Assembly: GCF_008831285.2 (NCBI RefSeq)
Contig: NC_045138.2
Span: forward strand, 16,091,934-16,155,933
Source: Nymphaea colorata
Taxonomy: Eukaryota; Streptophyta; Magnoliopsida; Nymphaeales; Nymphaeaceae
DNA: 64,000 nt
Direction: 5' to 3'
Positions within the stretch are counted from its first letter, which is position 1. Each line of letters starts with the position of its first letter. The notes under the pieces are model-generated. The model had not been told where the DNA came from. It was given only the letters and a program-made list of their open reading frames with translations, and searched no databases. A program made the translations under genes and the position numbers. Shown one piece after another: positions 47,331-60,120 of the stretch.

Positions 47331-48269
47331 TGTTACCCCTTACAAAAGACGAAAACCAATATGGCAGGTACATCACTGAGAGCACCCTTTCCTCATCCGA
47401 AACCCGATAGCGGTGTCAAGGCTGTAACGCCTCAATATATTGTTGTGAGACCCCCTGAAGGAGGGTGGAACAAGATAGAAGGACGCATAAGAAAGTGCAC
47501 TAAACTAAAAGAAACCAGGCTCGATTAAACTGGACAACCGCTTCAGCATGGATAGGAGTATTGTTTTGCTAAAAAGTTATCTTAAATAAAAGATAAACTT
47601 CCTAATATATTTATGAAAATTATTTTGATATAAAACATGTTTTGAATTTAGTTGTTTTTATGAAAAATGTCGATTTCTTTTACCAAAATGTTGATGCTTT
47701 GAGAATTGAGAGCAATTCATTTTTGCTTATTATAAAACACTATTAAAACAGAAAAAAAATCTCAACTTGCTATATGTTGTGCATCAACCTATCTTTAAGA
47801 TCACATTGGTAAGGTTATATTTCAAAAAAAAAACTTTAAATATAATATTTAAAACGAGAATGGAGTAAATCTATGGATGAATGCCCAAAGAAGATTGAGA
47901 TCCTCTATCATCCCGGTGAATAGTGGTGGTGCCTTGGGTGGATTTTTCATTTTATATACGTATCACCAGCTTGTTGAATTCCAATTGTCAGTAAGATTTC
48001 TTTCTTAAATGAAAGACTAATAAATTATTTTTAATCATATATTTTTTATTTCCAAGTTCTAATAAGATTTCTTTCTTAAATGAACTTATTCATAAATTAT
48101 GTTCTATTCTTACATTTTCATTTCTAATTTTAATGAGATTTTATTCCTAAATGAAAATATTCATAAATTATCTTTTAGTTTTACCTTTATTTATTGTTCT
48201 AAAGGGCTTAAAATTGTTGTTTAAATTTAGGTCTTCCATTATTGGTCAGCATTATATCTATGTGGTGTA

Positions 48270-48711
48270 TGAGTAGGGATGTCAACAACTGATCACATTC
48301 AACTCAAATATACTCTTAACTATATCTTCTTTTGCAGATATTCACAAACTATCATTCTAATAGGAACTAAGAAAAGTCACATGTGAATTCGAACCCAAAA
48401 CCCAAATTTGTAATCTGAATTTGAATTTTACATTTATAACCAAATCGGAAAACCGGATTTGACCAACTTTAAAAATGTAAGGGTATTGGATATGGGATGT
48501 ATGTTCAAAAATAAATAATTCGATACGAATCTGTATCTAATAGGATATTCATTTATATCTGAATATGTATTTGAATACAATTAGATGTCATTTCTTAAAT
48601 CCAAATATGATCTGTTTTTTTAATCATATATTAAATTTTCCATCATATCCAATTTTTTCGGAATGGTTCTATTGCACATCTGATCCAAATCAAATACATT
48701 GACATCCCTAC
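48270..48711. mobile_element. GATGTCAA-ended element, copy 2
   Basis: Inverted counterpart of 44693-45116 in the right arm, from TAGGGATGTCAACAACTGAT to CATTGACATCCCTA. Because the element is in both arms at matching places, it was inserted before the inverted duplication. Confidence 0.75.
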
Positions 48712-49079
48712 AAATGAGGTGACACGAGGTACCTAATTGACAGTGTTGTCGCTATGTCAAACACGGACGCAACTCTGTGCGTTATTGGCGAGGGAAATGA
48801 GGGAGTTTTTAGGTCTCATGCAATTAGATTTGTGAATAGTAGCACTTGAGAGTTGGACGGCCTAGTTAGGTCAAATAAAAGTGAATCTCATTAAAGTTTA
48901 ATTACACACACACACAAATATATAACTAATTAATTGAAAATGTTTTTCTCCCCTTATATGTTGATGAAACTTTAATTTATCTACCAGAAGAAATTATCAC
49001 AAATTTTGATGCGGCGATTGCATTAGACATTACCTTCTCTAACACAAACACACCATTCTAAACCTGTTATTATACATAT

Positions 49080-49770
49080 ATCAAGCGGAGAGGCCCGTTC
49101 ATATGATCATAAAACAAACTTAATACATAAAACCACGTTCAACTTTGCTTTTGCTAAAAACGTACTTAAAATCTAAATGTTTAAGTTCATTATAAAACTA
49201 TAATATATGTATACATATATTATAGTTTTAGAATGAAATGCGCCCATATTTTTGCGCACACAGATTATAGCTTCTATATACAAATTAGATTTGAATTTTG
49301 AGGTGATCTTATTCTTTGGGTAATATCTTGCCACGATGCCTACAAGGGCTCGTCCACCAGCTCTGTTTGTGATATAAATGTTGAAGTTGATGACGAATTT
49401 GAAATCGAGGTCTAGGGTGTTGGAAAGGAAGACAGCTAACTTTTGCTTACTATGTTAATAAAAAATTATCTTTAAGTTCTTATCTGACGACTTTGAGGAA
49501 AAATTATAGTTTCCATTAAGAAATTTATAAAATAAATTCCCTTTTTAGAAATAAATAAAAAACGAAATATTTTGCTTTCCAGCGTGTAAGTTTTGGCTTT
49601 TTCATACAAAAAAACTATTGAGATTTTATTTAAACATCAGGCTTTTCATGGAAACTGCCAGCTAAAGGCTTGATATGCGTGTTTGATTCTAAAAATAAAT
49701 TATGTTCAATCCTCTGATTTGTATTAAACATGAAACAATATATCTTCGACATGTGTTTCTAATTCCAAGA
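49080..49770. repeat. Segmental duplication, copy 2 (partner 33740-34345)
   Basis: Starts directly beside the end of the inverted repeat. GGAGAGGCCCGTTCAT (about 49086) also occurs at 32509, upstream of the PPR gene. From about 49130 it follows 33740-34345 in order. It lacks the (TA)n runs of copy 1. Confidence 0.88.
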
Positions 49771-49885
49771 CCCTAGACAAGAAAACTGGGAAAGAATCAC
49801 TCTCAGGGGAAAAACTAAAGACACACTAATCATCATATAAGAAGACAGATACAAAAAGCGAAAAAGAAAGCCATTACATTGTCTA

Positions 49886-50284
49886 CATGTTATAGAGCAA
49901 GAGGAAAAATCTGCTGAAGAACAGAGTTTCTATATCATGTAGGCCATGATGTGATTCAATTATTCATCGGCCCTTCAATGATTAACGCTAAGTTTTTTAG
50001 ACTTTCATAGCATCTTTAGCCAGTGATGCACTTGAGAAGTAGAATCCCATGAGGGCAATAACCAAATCAAATAACTACAGCTCCCAAAACAAAACCAACA
50101 AAAGCAAATGAATGCATAACCCAGGCGTCTTCCTGTGTAAAACGCACAATCAACAATGAGAACTCCATACGATATTATGGCATACTAATCTAAAAAGCAC
50201 AAAATGTATTCAATAATCAGAAACACTTAATTTGGCATTAAAAAATTTTGTAGCTTTGTTGCCAAGACTTGGCAATCCAACCAT
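49886..50284. repeat. Direct repeat R2, copy 2
   Basis: Partner of 46817-47330, running from GTCTACATGTTATAGAGCAA to GACTTGGCAATCCAACCATG. No E2-like exon precedes it here. Confidence 0.9.
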
Positions 50285-51930
50285 GAAAAAATAAAATTTT
50301 AATGCAATATTAATGAAATGCATTATGCCTAAAAAGGCTTCAATTTTTATAGTTCGTGATTTAGAACATGCTACTATATGAATCTTAAACCCGCGTCTTT
50401 GGACAACTGTAGTAAGTTGGTTAATCTGAAAAAGTTTTTTACTATATGAATTACAACCAAAATGTTGTGAGTCTGCACATGGTGCTTGAAGTTTGGACTT
50501 GCTAGGCAAAGGAAAGAAAAAGAAAAAAAAAGGAGAAAATCATGATGGCCAGTCTCCCTTCATATAATAAAATGGTTTCCTTATCGGTTCTCAAACTTAA
50601 TGTCTTCACAAAACCTGAATAATGGATGGTAGATGCAACATTCTCTTGCTAAGAAAAGATGAGGCATTTAATGAAGGTGGTGTTTGATTGCTTTTACAAC
50701 ATTCTCTTAGAAAAATTATTTCATTTTCAATTGAAAACCCCTGAATTTTGACATAAAACTCGCAAAATACTGTACGTTGGTAATGTTAAACACGAAGGGG
50801 ACATTAGAACCATGATCATCGAATGGGCATGGTAGGGTCCAAAACCGGGATTTGGTAACAGGAATACTATGTTCATTGGAACCCAGTGTTTTATGAATTT
50901 GTGGAAGTTTTCAAGAAATTCAACACTACTCATTGGGTAATTAAAGGTTGTTTAGCATTAGAAACAATATATACTTGTTCCATGAATTTACCACAAAATT
51001 TAGAGAAATTAATATCTTGTTCCTAATGTAATGACATCTTGAACATGTGTTCTTGTAGGAACATTTATTTTGATGTCGTTGAGAGACCTCACAACTGCCC
51101 ATTACAAGAAGTACAAGACTACAAGGGAGAAAAATTCTATTTTACGGTTAAACTGATATAGTAGGTTTCCATGCACATCTGATAGTCTCGGTTTTCTGTA
51201 TCGGTTAATCTGGAGTGGCCGATACGTATGTCCGGGGACCCGAGAACGAATTGAGAAAAGTGGCACCAACAGTGTAACGCTGAACAGTGGAGAAATAAAC
51301 AGACGACGAAACAATGGAACATGTTTCCCCATGTCCCCCAAATGTATGTCAACGACTCGGATTCGGATTCGGATCGGATACAATTTCAATCATATCCGTT
51401 TTTTCAGATATTCATATATTCGGATTCAGATTCGAATTCGAATTCGGACAAAGCAAAGTCATATCCGAATCCGAAATCTGATTTCACAATCGAAATCCGA
51501 TCCGAATCCAATTTTTATATTTATATCCGAATCCAAATTTTGAACCGAATTTTACCGTTTTTCAAGTATTAGATAGAGGATATTTGTCTAAAACTGAATC
51601 TGATCCAAATCCGTATTCGTATCCGATCCGATATTCATGTATATCTGAATCCGAATCCGAATCCGATCTGATGTCATGTATTAAATCCGAATCTGATCCG
51701 ATTTCTTAATTGAATATTAAATTTTTATTCATATCCGTTTTTTCGGATCGAATCGGTCGGATCGGATATATTGACATCCTACGGAAATTCAAGATCCTAA
51801 AACTGATAGCCACGTAGAGATCAAGCCGGAATTATCATACTGCCATGTGGCAGCAGCCCGCAGTACTTGATTTCCAAGTGAACGCCTGAATATATTTCTC
51901 ATTTCATTAGCACCATTATCGCGGATGAAG
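50285..51930. other. Intergenic
   Basis: No gene is recognised. It contains GATGTCAA-ended element copy 3. The right end leads into the GC-richer leader region of the NEK pseudogene. Confidence 0.45.
51336..51783. mobile_element. GATGTCAA-ended element, copy 3 (younger-looking)
   Basis: Starts near ATGTATGTCAACGACTCGGA and ends ATATTGACATCCTACGG. The interior is filled with GGATTCGGAT and ATCCGAATCCGA repeats that are self-complementary across the element. It is more regular than copies 1 and 2, and no transposase is visible. Confidence 0.7.
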
Positions 51931-52183
51931 TTAAAAGCATGGGAGGACAGAAAGAACAGACGGGGGAAGAGGGAAGGAAAAGTTGAAAAGTGAGAGCGAT
52001 AAAAAAGAAAGCGAAGGGAGACGACAGTTTGAAGTTTGAACGCTCGCTTTGCCGCTCCTTTCTCCCGGGAAGAATGGAAGAAGACGAGCGGGAGAAGATC
52101 GGCCTTCTTCTATCTGCATTTCGTTCTGCGCAAGTGGAGGATGTGTAAATTTTCGTGGCCGAACGGAGACATTCCTGGTTCCA

Positions 52184-53405
52184 TCGGATCCGTGGGCGCA
52201 GGTACGTCCTATCCTGGTCACCGTTTGGATGTTTGCGGCGAGATCACGATCTCGTGATCCTTTCGTTTCTTTTTCTCGTCGTGTTTTTTGCACCGTTCCG
52301 TGATCTACGTGCGTTTTTTTTTTCCTCTCGGTTGCTTCTTCGCGTACTCTTGATCTCTTTCTGAGTCGCCCTCGCGTTTCGGGGTAAGAGGCGGAGTCTT
52401 GCTTGTGTTGTTGCTTTCTTCCGCATCTTCTTGGGATTGTGTTGTGATTTTTTTTTTCTTCTACTTTCCTGTTTTTGATCGAACGACGGATTTATCTCGT
52501 TCTTCTTGATTTATTGCTCCTTTAATTTGTCTTTTGCTACAATAAGGAAAATCTTATTCTTGATTAACTCTCTCTCTCTCTTCATTTCAGCAATGCGACG
52601 ATCCTTTTTCTTTTTATTTCGATTTTAAAAGCAGTTCATCTCTCTTGGATTTCTTGAAAGGAGGAGAAATCTCGTCGTAAATTTTCTTCTTCCTTCTTCG
52701 TTACTTTGTTCCGCTGGTTGCTCGAACAACGGCGCACCATCGTTTTTCTTGCATTTATTTCCCTTGTTTTTGCATTTCTTTCGGATCCGAGGGCGCAGGT
52801 ACGGCCTATCCTGGTCACCGTTTGGATGTTTGCGGCGAGATCGCGATCTCGTGATCCTTTCGTTTCTTTTTCTCGTCGTTTTTTTTGCACCGTTCCGTGA
52901 TCTACGTGCGTTTTTTTTTCCCTCTCGGTTGCTTCTTCGCGTACTCTTGATCTCTTTCTGAGTCGCCCTCGCGTTTCGGGGTAAGAGGCGGCGGAGTCTT
53001 GCTTGTGTTGTTGCTTCTTCTTGCTTCTTGCTTGAATTCTTCCGCATCTTCTTGGGATTGTGTTGTGATTTTTTTTTTCTTCTTCTTTCCTGTTTTTGAT
53101 CGAACGACGGATTTATCTCGTTCTTCTTGATTTATTGCTCCTTTAATTTGTCTTTTGCTACGATAAGGAAAATCTTATTCTTGATTAACTCTCTCTCTCT
53201 CTCTCTTCATTTCAGCAATGCGACGATCCTTTTTCTTTTTATTTCGATTTTAAAAGCAGTTCATCTCTCTTGGATTTCTTGAAAGGAGGAGAAATCTCGT
53301 CGTAAATTTTCTTCTTCCTTCTTCGTTACTTTGTTCCGCTGGTTGCTCGAACAACGGCGCACCATCGTTTTTCTTGCATTTATTTCCCTTGTTTTTGCAT
53401 TTCTT
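52184..53405 (+). repeat. About 0.6-kb tandem duplication in the NEK leader region
   Basis: Two nearly identical consecutive copies, 52184-52780 (597 bases) and 52781-53405 (625 bases). Each starts TCGGATCCGNGGGCGCAG directly before GTACG (a good splice donor) and ends TTCCCTTGTTTTTGCATTTC. Copy 2 has extra bases in CTTCTTGCTT and CT repeats. The end of a 5'-UTR exon and the start of its intron are therefore doubled. Confidence 0.93.
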
Positions 53406-53702
53406 TCTCCCTGCCTGCGAGCTAAAACCTTTATTTTAGGTCGATTTACTCCTTCTTTTATGGCATTTTCTCGTCGTTTTGCTCTTCTTTTTCGTTTTTT
53501 ATAGCTCTCTCTCCCTCACTCTCGGCGTCAAGCGTCAGACACTCCCGTTCGCATATTCGGAGGGCGACGAAAGGATTTATCTGCGTTCTGTATTTTCGCC
53601 GCTTATCTCAGAGAAATTTGCGCTTGCTGTAAGCAGAAGCCTAATGCTTTCCTTTTCTGCCTTTTCCTGGATATTATTCGCCAACCACCAAACTTGCGTC
53701 TG

Positions 53703-53706
<4 letters not shown>

Positions 53707-53762
<56 letters not shown>
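53707..53762. repeat. (CT)n(AT)n microsatellite
   Basis: CT dinucleotides pass into a long AT run within the leader intron of the NEK pseudogene. Confidence 0.95.
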
Positions 53763-53766
<4 letters not shown>

Positions 53767-54929
53767 TCTTTTTGCGTCGCCATCAGCATTTGGTGGATGT
53801 TATTCCTCCTCTATTAGGTTACGATACGTGTATCTCTTTATTTTACCATTTTTAATTTTCATTCTTGATCAACGTCATGAAATCCGCCTCATCTTCTGTT
53901 GAATAATTATGATGCGTGAGATTGTCTGGACAATGTACTTCTAGACGCTTTTCAGACAACAAGTGTCAGACGAAAGTACAGCAGGAACCTTAATGGCTTG
54001 TGAAATTTGTGAATAGATGGCGTTTGTATTATCATTGTCTTTGTGTAAGTTTAACGGGGAAGGAGAGAAAGTTAGAGACTCGGAGGCTTCCTATACTTAT
54101 TTCCACAAAGTGCATGCTTCGTTTTTCACTTTCAGTTCTTATAGAGGAAATGAAGATAGTAGTTTTCGTGGTTTAGAGGTTGCCCATCGTTTCCCTTTTT
54201 GGTTTTGTGCTTGCAAGTTTCGCGGGTTGGGTCTTTCTCCTGTTTTCTTTCCCTATTGGTTTTCACCAGCTTAAGAATGTCACCTTGGTTTATTCTTCTG
54301 TTTGGTGTTCCTGTTCTCGCCTTTTCCTTCTTTTGATCTTGTTCTTTGACGATTATTGTCTTCCTTTTTTTTCCCCATTCCTTCCTTCTTACAAGGACGG
54401 TCTTGTAGCTTCTCATTTTGAATTCCTTTTTTTCCTCTTAAAGTTCTCTAGCTTTCAGGTTGTGTCTGACTAGTGAAACATTTTTGTATTTGTCTAGTGA
54501 ATGTGAATATGCTGTTCACTAATATGAGGACATTTGAAATAGTGCATCCATGATTCTTGAATCTGACTGGCTGTGATTGATTTTTTACCAACACCACTCT
54601 TGATTTTTGTTTTGGTTCTGTATCTTTTTCTCTTTCTGCATTCTTGAGAGCAGATAGTTACTTTGTTCGGTGGCATACTTAGACATTACATTTTTTTTCC
54701 CTCAATTTAAGTTTAAACTGTCCTCATGGTTCTCATTTGGCAGGGTTCAACTGTTCGAAGTTTGCAGGACTTCCTATTTCTTGAAGAAGAAAATGGATCA
54801 GTATGAGGTGTTGGAGCAGATTGGTAAAGGTGCCTTCGGTTCTGCTCTTCTTGTGAGGCATAAGCAAGAAAAAACGAAGTAAGAACTTGAAATTACCTAT
54901 GTTAATATTTTTATTTCTTCTTCCCCATC

Positions 54930-55090
54930 CTTGATTTAGAGACTGTTAAAAGTTCTCTTAATTTTCTTCTGTTTCTTAATTTCTATAGGTATGTATTGAA
55001 GAAATCCGTCTTGATTTAGAGAGTGTTAAAAGTTCTCTTAATTTTCTTCTGTTTCTTAATTTCTATAGGTATGTATTGAAGAAAATCCGT
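54930..55090 (+). repeat. 80/81-base tandem duplication across a splice acceptor
   Basis: Copies are 54930-55009 and 55010-55090. Each has the polypyrimidine tract, the acceptor TTTCTATAG and the first 20 or so bases of kinase exon 2. Copy 1 has lost one A in the exon part, so using its acceptor would run into a TAG soon after. Confidence 0.97.
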
Positions 55091-58000
55091 CTTGCTCGTC
55101 AGACAGATCGCTGCCGGAGATCTGCACATCAAGAAGTGGGTGCTTGTTTTAACAAGACTATTCTATGGATCATTTGTGTCTGGAAAGTTGATCTTTCACT
55201 TGGTGTTGCATGGGATTGTGTTGGAAGTAGAAAAATTAAGAAAAAAGAACAACATCTTTGCTATCAGCCACTATTTGTAGATCATTGAACTTGACTTGGA
55301 TATCCTCATGAAATAGTTGATATAATTTTTTGGTGTTGATGCCTTGAATTTTGTCCTGTTGCCCATGGAAATTTGCAGGGGTTATTCAATACAGAAGATG
55401 TGTTTGTTTCCTTTCTGGTTTTCACTGAAAATTTGGGATATTAGGGTCTTGCACTCTGCACTTTGCATTGTTAGTACTTGGGTTTTGAATGATTTCTATA
55501 GCAGAATCTGGCTAGCCATTATATGAAACCAACAAGAATCTTCCATTTCTATTGCCCAATAATCTTAAGGCTGGAAATTATAGAAAAGAGGTGTCTGTTT
55601 GCACAAACATTGGTGTGATTAACCTGTCGTGATGGATTGCTCATGTTGAGATGTCAGACTTTTTTATGTTGTTAACTTCCATATATTGGTCCAATGGTCT
55701 AGAAATTTTCTTCACCAGCCTATGATCTAAGAACTTTTAATGAAATAGCAGCTTTGTTCTTAAGCATTTAGGGCATTGCCTCACCCATAAGGTATCAGAA
55801 TCCAGCAGCAAAATAAACTGGACTTTTGTATGTTTTTTTTTTTGTAAGGAATAGCAGTTTATTCTCCATGGTTGGTCTTTGTAGATGGAGCTTATTTCAA
55901 GAGTCTGGAATGAGGAATCCATATATTGTGGAATATAAAGATTCTTGGGTAGAGAAGGTCAGTATTAATTCAGAATCTATTATTCATTTGCTCTGTTTTA
56001 TTTAATTTTTGCTCCTATATTAAGAATCAAGACCTAATTTCCAAAAAAATGCACATGTGATAGTTTATTACTGTAGCTCGTTCTGTACTTTTGTAATAGG
56101 AATTTTCTTTGCTAGAAGCTGTCTCAACTAGCATAAGAGCTAACTTTATGAACTTTTATGCTGCTCAAATGTGACATAATTCATTGATAGTCATGACATA
56201 TCTTCATTATTAGCTTGGCAATGTTGGAAAAGAGTAGTTCTGCATACTGCCATGAAAGGTTAGAAAGTAATATTTCTGCACACATGGAGTCAAGATTTAG
56301 AAAATAATAGTTGTGCTGCGAATTGACAATAATAATGGGGGAGAAAATGCCAAGTTGTCATGCTACCTCATCCTTTTCTGCTTGTTTTATATCTGAATGT
56401 AAGAAATGAATTTCCTTGCCATCTTAAACATTTTCTTCTTTCAGTGATCAAACAAAGGTGGCTGAACGAAACATTTTCATCCTGCCTTTTTGAGCTTTTA
56501 TTTGACTTGAAATAACCAATACTATCTACATGCATGGTGAAAATTTTAAACCAGATACTGGTGACTGAGTTCAATTGATGCCTTGGTGCTTCCTTCTTCT
56601 TCATGGTTGATATGCATGCATCATCATAGGATATTGTGAGGATGGAGACATGTATGTTATTTCTTGCTGCCATATGTGTTCCTATTTCCGCTGAGACTGG
56701 GGTTTTTGATGGCTTTTGTCTTTTGTTTAATCTGCTTCTTTTACTTATGTAGGGCACAGGCCATTAAGAAAGCAAATGGAGTTCCTTTTCCAGAAGAGGT
56801 ATGTCTCATATCAACTATGACATTCATATGGTGTAGTTCATTCAAATTTAGTATGCACATGATACATTGATGTTTGATCATAAACAGAGACTTTGCAAAT
56901 GGCTCACTCAACTGCTTATGGCATTGGACTACTTGCACTCTAATCACATACTTCATCGTGATGTGAAGGTACTGAATTTTCCTGGCCATCTTCTGAACTT
57001 TCCCTTAACACTGTAGTGATTGTTTTTTTATACATTAGTGATCTGAAGTTATTATAGTGTTGTATAATAGCTTCAGTGCTCAAATATATTTTTAAGAAAG
57101 GATCGAGACATTCGGCTAGGTATTCCTTCTAATCATTGACAAATACTGTTAGTCTAGTCATTGCAGAGACATGGGTGTAAATGCTTGGATTCATCTGTCA
57201 CATGATTTTTTTGTGTAGGTGATTTTGGGCTTGCTAAAATATTGACTTCTGATGGCCTCGCCAATTCCGTAAGTGTCCTCATCTGGATAAAATTTCTCAG
57301 TTATGCTCTTGATCTGCAGTGACAGTGGAAAGTTCATTTTTGCCAAAACCCTCTGTCTGCCATCATCAGTGGTTCGTCCAATTCTCATGTAATGCACTAC
57401 TTTTTCAAAGCACCCCAAGGATTCAACTTTTTGAAGTGTAATAAAAGTCAAAAAGTGTTTCTCTTTTTTTTTCTTTTTTTTTTCTAGTACCAATCTCATT
57501 TGGTTGTATCGAAGAATTATGTGTTTCCTCCTTGATGCTTGTCTGATATTTGCTTTCTTCCTTTATATTTATACTTATTCTCTTAGGTTGTTGGGACTCC
57601 CAGCTATATGTGCCCAGAGCTTCTTGCTGATATTCCATATGGCACCAAGTCCGATATTGGTCGCTGGGTATGTTTTGACGTGTTAATTGTCTGCATCATT
57701 GTCTTTACTTAATGTCTATGCCATTTACTGATACAAGCACCTGCCATTGAAAATGCTTCCAGGATGCTGCATATTTGAGATGACTGCTCACAAGCCTGCA
57801 TTTAAAGCATTTGTAAGTTTACATCATTTTAGTGCCTAAATTTGGATCATTATTCCTGAGTTATCTCTGACCTTGAAATAAATTTTCTGCAATGTTCATT
57901 GTCAGCTGAAGAAACATTTCTAGATAAACCTTTATGTCATGAACTAGTTTCTCGAATGCAGCCCAAAATTGTGCATGAAATTTCTTTAAGTTTGGAAATA

Positions 58001-58480
58001 CCATTTTATTTGCTCCACACCTTGTCCTATATTCATGCAAGGATTTGTACGTTGCTTCTCAATGGTGGTTTCTATACATTCTTAATGAGCTATCATGCCA
58101 TTTATGTGGAAACGTGTCCTAGGCAATGCTGAGGGCTGCTCCTGATGACTATAGCATCATCATCCTATTGATGTGAAAAATGACCATCTTACCCAAGGTT
58201 GTCATCTCTGGTGTCTCTAGATTCATTTCAGAGTATTTTGTGGCTGTAAGGATGACGGCTGTTTATTCTGCAATGAAACTACAATGCCTAAAGTTTCTAT
58301 CAGATATAAAGTAGATGAAGTGAATTTTTGCCGGAGAAGTTTGAAAAAGAAATACTATTTTATTTGCTCTACATATATTTTATCATTCTTCTCGTGACAT
58401 TGGCTGGCCTTGCTTGGGTTCATCAATCGTAGGGTTTGTTTCTACTGCTTTCTTATTTTTCTGCACCCATCTGTTATCCC

Positions 58481-58487
<7 letters not shown>

Positions 58488-58528
<41 letters not shown>

Positions 58529-58550
58529 TTATTTATTTATTTATTTATTA
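58488..58550. repeat. (CA)n(TA)n(TTTA)n compound microsatellite
   Basis: CA repeats pass into TA repeats and then TTTA repeats, in an intron of the NEK pseudogene. Confidence 0.95.
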
Positions 58551-59662
58551 TGTGGCATACTATTGCAGCTTTCCTGATGAACAATTTGAATTTCCGTGAT
58601 TGTCTGCAGGATATGCAATCATTGATCAATAAGATAAACAAGTCTATTGTTGCTCCTCTTCCAATCAAGTATTCTGGTGCATTGTAAGTTTTTTGCCTCT
58701 AACTTGGACTTGTGTTTTTGCTAAACTCCACAAGAATGTTACAGATGTGAAAGAGTGGAAGGTGCAATTTTGTTTCTTGAGATGCTTCATAAAAATAGGC
58801 ACGGTGGTGAAAATAAATCAGTGGAATACATGTATGAATATGAAGCACTGTTACAAATTGCGTGTTTTCGAAAAACAACATTACGTTAAGAAAGAGAAAT
58901 GTGGCAAAATTGTGAACATGTTTTTCGGAAAAAAATGTGAAAACAAGTTTGGCACATTTTTTTTCACCTTTTTTGGGGAATTCTTTACTCCTTTTCATTT
59001 TTAATGTTAATATCATCATGGATTAAATTTTAAATTTAAATTTAAATTAAAGTGTTCATAACCATTTTTATCATCAATATAGGTCCAAAACATTATTTTT
59101 ATTATTTTATCCAGTTATTGCTTATGCTTTATTATTAGTATCTATGTAATTTTAGGATTTTTATTTTTTCTTAAAGTTACCATGATTTTCTTGAGAAAAA
59201 AACTTTACCAGAAAATATTAAGATCATGACTATATATAGATATATATAGAACGTATGTATATCCATGTCACCAAATTTTTTGAGATTGGCATGCTAGTCC
59301 TCAGCATACTTGTGCCCAGATCCATGTTACATGGCTTCAGAATCATGCTAAAAATTAAAATGCTGTTTTTCAAGCGTTGGTTGTCTTATGGTGTCTATCT
59401 AAAGTTTCTGATTTACAGTAATTCTGTTGATTATCTCATAATTCCTAGACCTTTTCATCTCTTTCCTGTTCACATTCTTTTGTTTGGTTGGATATTGTTT
59501 CTCATTTCCGATCCTCTCCATATCTTGATAGGTAATTATCAACAGACTGGAAACTAAAATATTGCTATTTAACTAATTACGTTGTGGAAAATTTATGAAA
59601 TATAAATTGTGTAACTGAGTAATATCTTATTATAGATAAAATGTGGGCTAAATTGCAAAAAG

Positions 59663-60120
59663 CACTTGAATAATCACATTTAAGCAGTCCGGTTTTTATC
59701 CGTGCAAGGGGTACGACGGCAGGGGAAATCGCCGTGAACTTCATTCATGGCAGTCAGGATGCAACCCCACTGCAAAAAAGGGAAATTGCAAGGGAGGGCA
59801 GCGCCTCCTACCTTTTTAGGAAGGGGGAGGCCATCCAAGACCACCGGCGATGCCCCACCAGACCGTCCTAAGCAGCATTGGGGGTGGGGACGACCTACCC
59901 TCCACCACTCCGACGACACGTGGCGATGCATCGCCGGTGTGGGTAGGGGTGGCCGCAAAGCGCAGGGAAGCATCGGGCCCGACGTGAGCTGTCCATTGCC
60001 TTTGTTGTTGAAGTTTTTTTTTTTTCCTTTTAGGATTGCGTGTTGTGAAAATCGGACGCACCATAAGGAGCGTATCCCTGACGCTAAAAAAACTGGCATG
60101 AGGGGAGACACTTGGATAAT
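59663..60120. mobile_element. GC-rich insertion in a NEK intron (possible gene-capturing element)
   Basis: A distinctly GC-rich block sits in AT-rich intron DNA. It is bounded by similar direct strings, CACTTGAATAAT (59663) and CACTTGGATAAT (60109), that may be a target-site duplication. Just inside, AGTCCGGTTTTTATCCGTGC and (reverse strand) ATGCCAGTTTTTTTAGCGTC are weakly alike, as diverged terminal inverted repeats would be. Long open frames on both strands (59747-60163 plus, 60129-59680 minus) have no recognised domain. The coding appearance may only reflect high GC. Confidence 0.4.

Larger units (their letters stand above)
46417..49068 (-). repeat. Right arm of large inverted repeat
   Basis: Partner of 44331-46327 (see there). 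It contains the longer insert 46741-47675, which includes a segment (46817-47330) that is repeated once more at 49886-50284. The arm ends at 49068 where DNA resembling 32.5-34.3 kb begins. Confidence 0.93.

Noticed and set aside
52625-53047. Minus-strand Arg-rich 140-codon open frame, repeated at 52244-52426
   Set aside because: It is the complement of the pyrimidine-rich duplicated leader region of the NEK locus; the repeated peptide simply reflects the DNA duplication.
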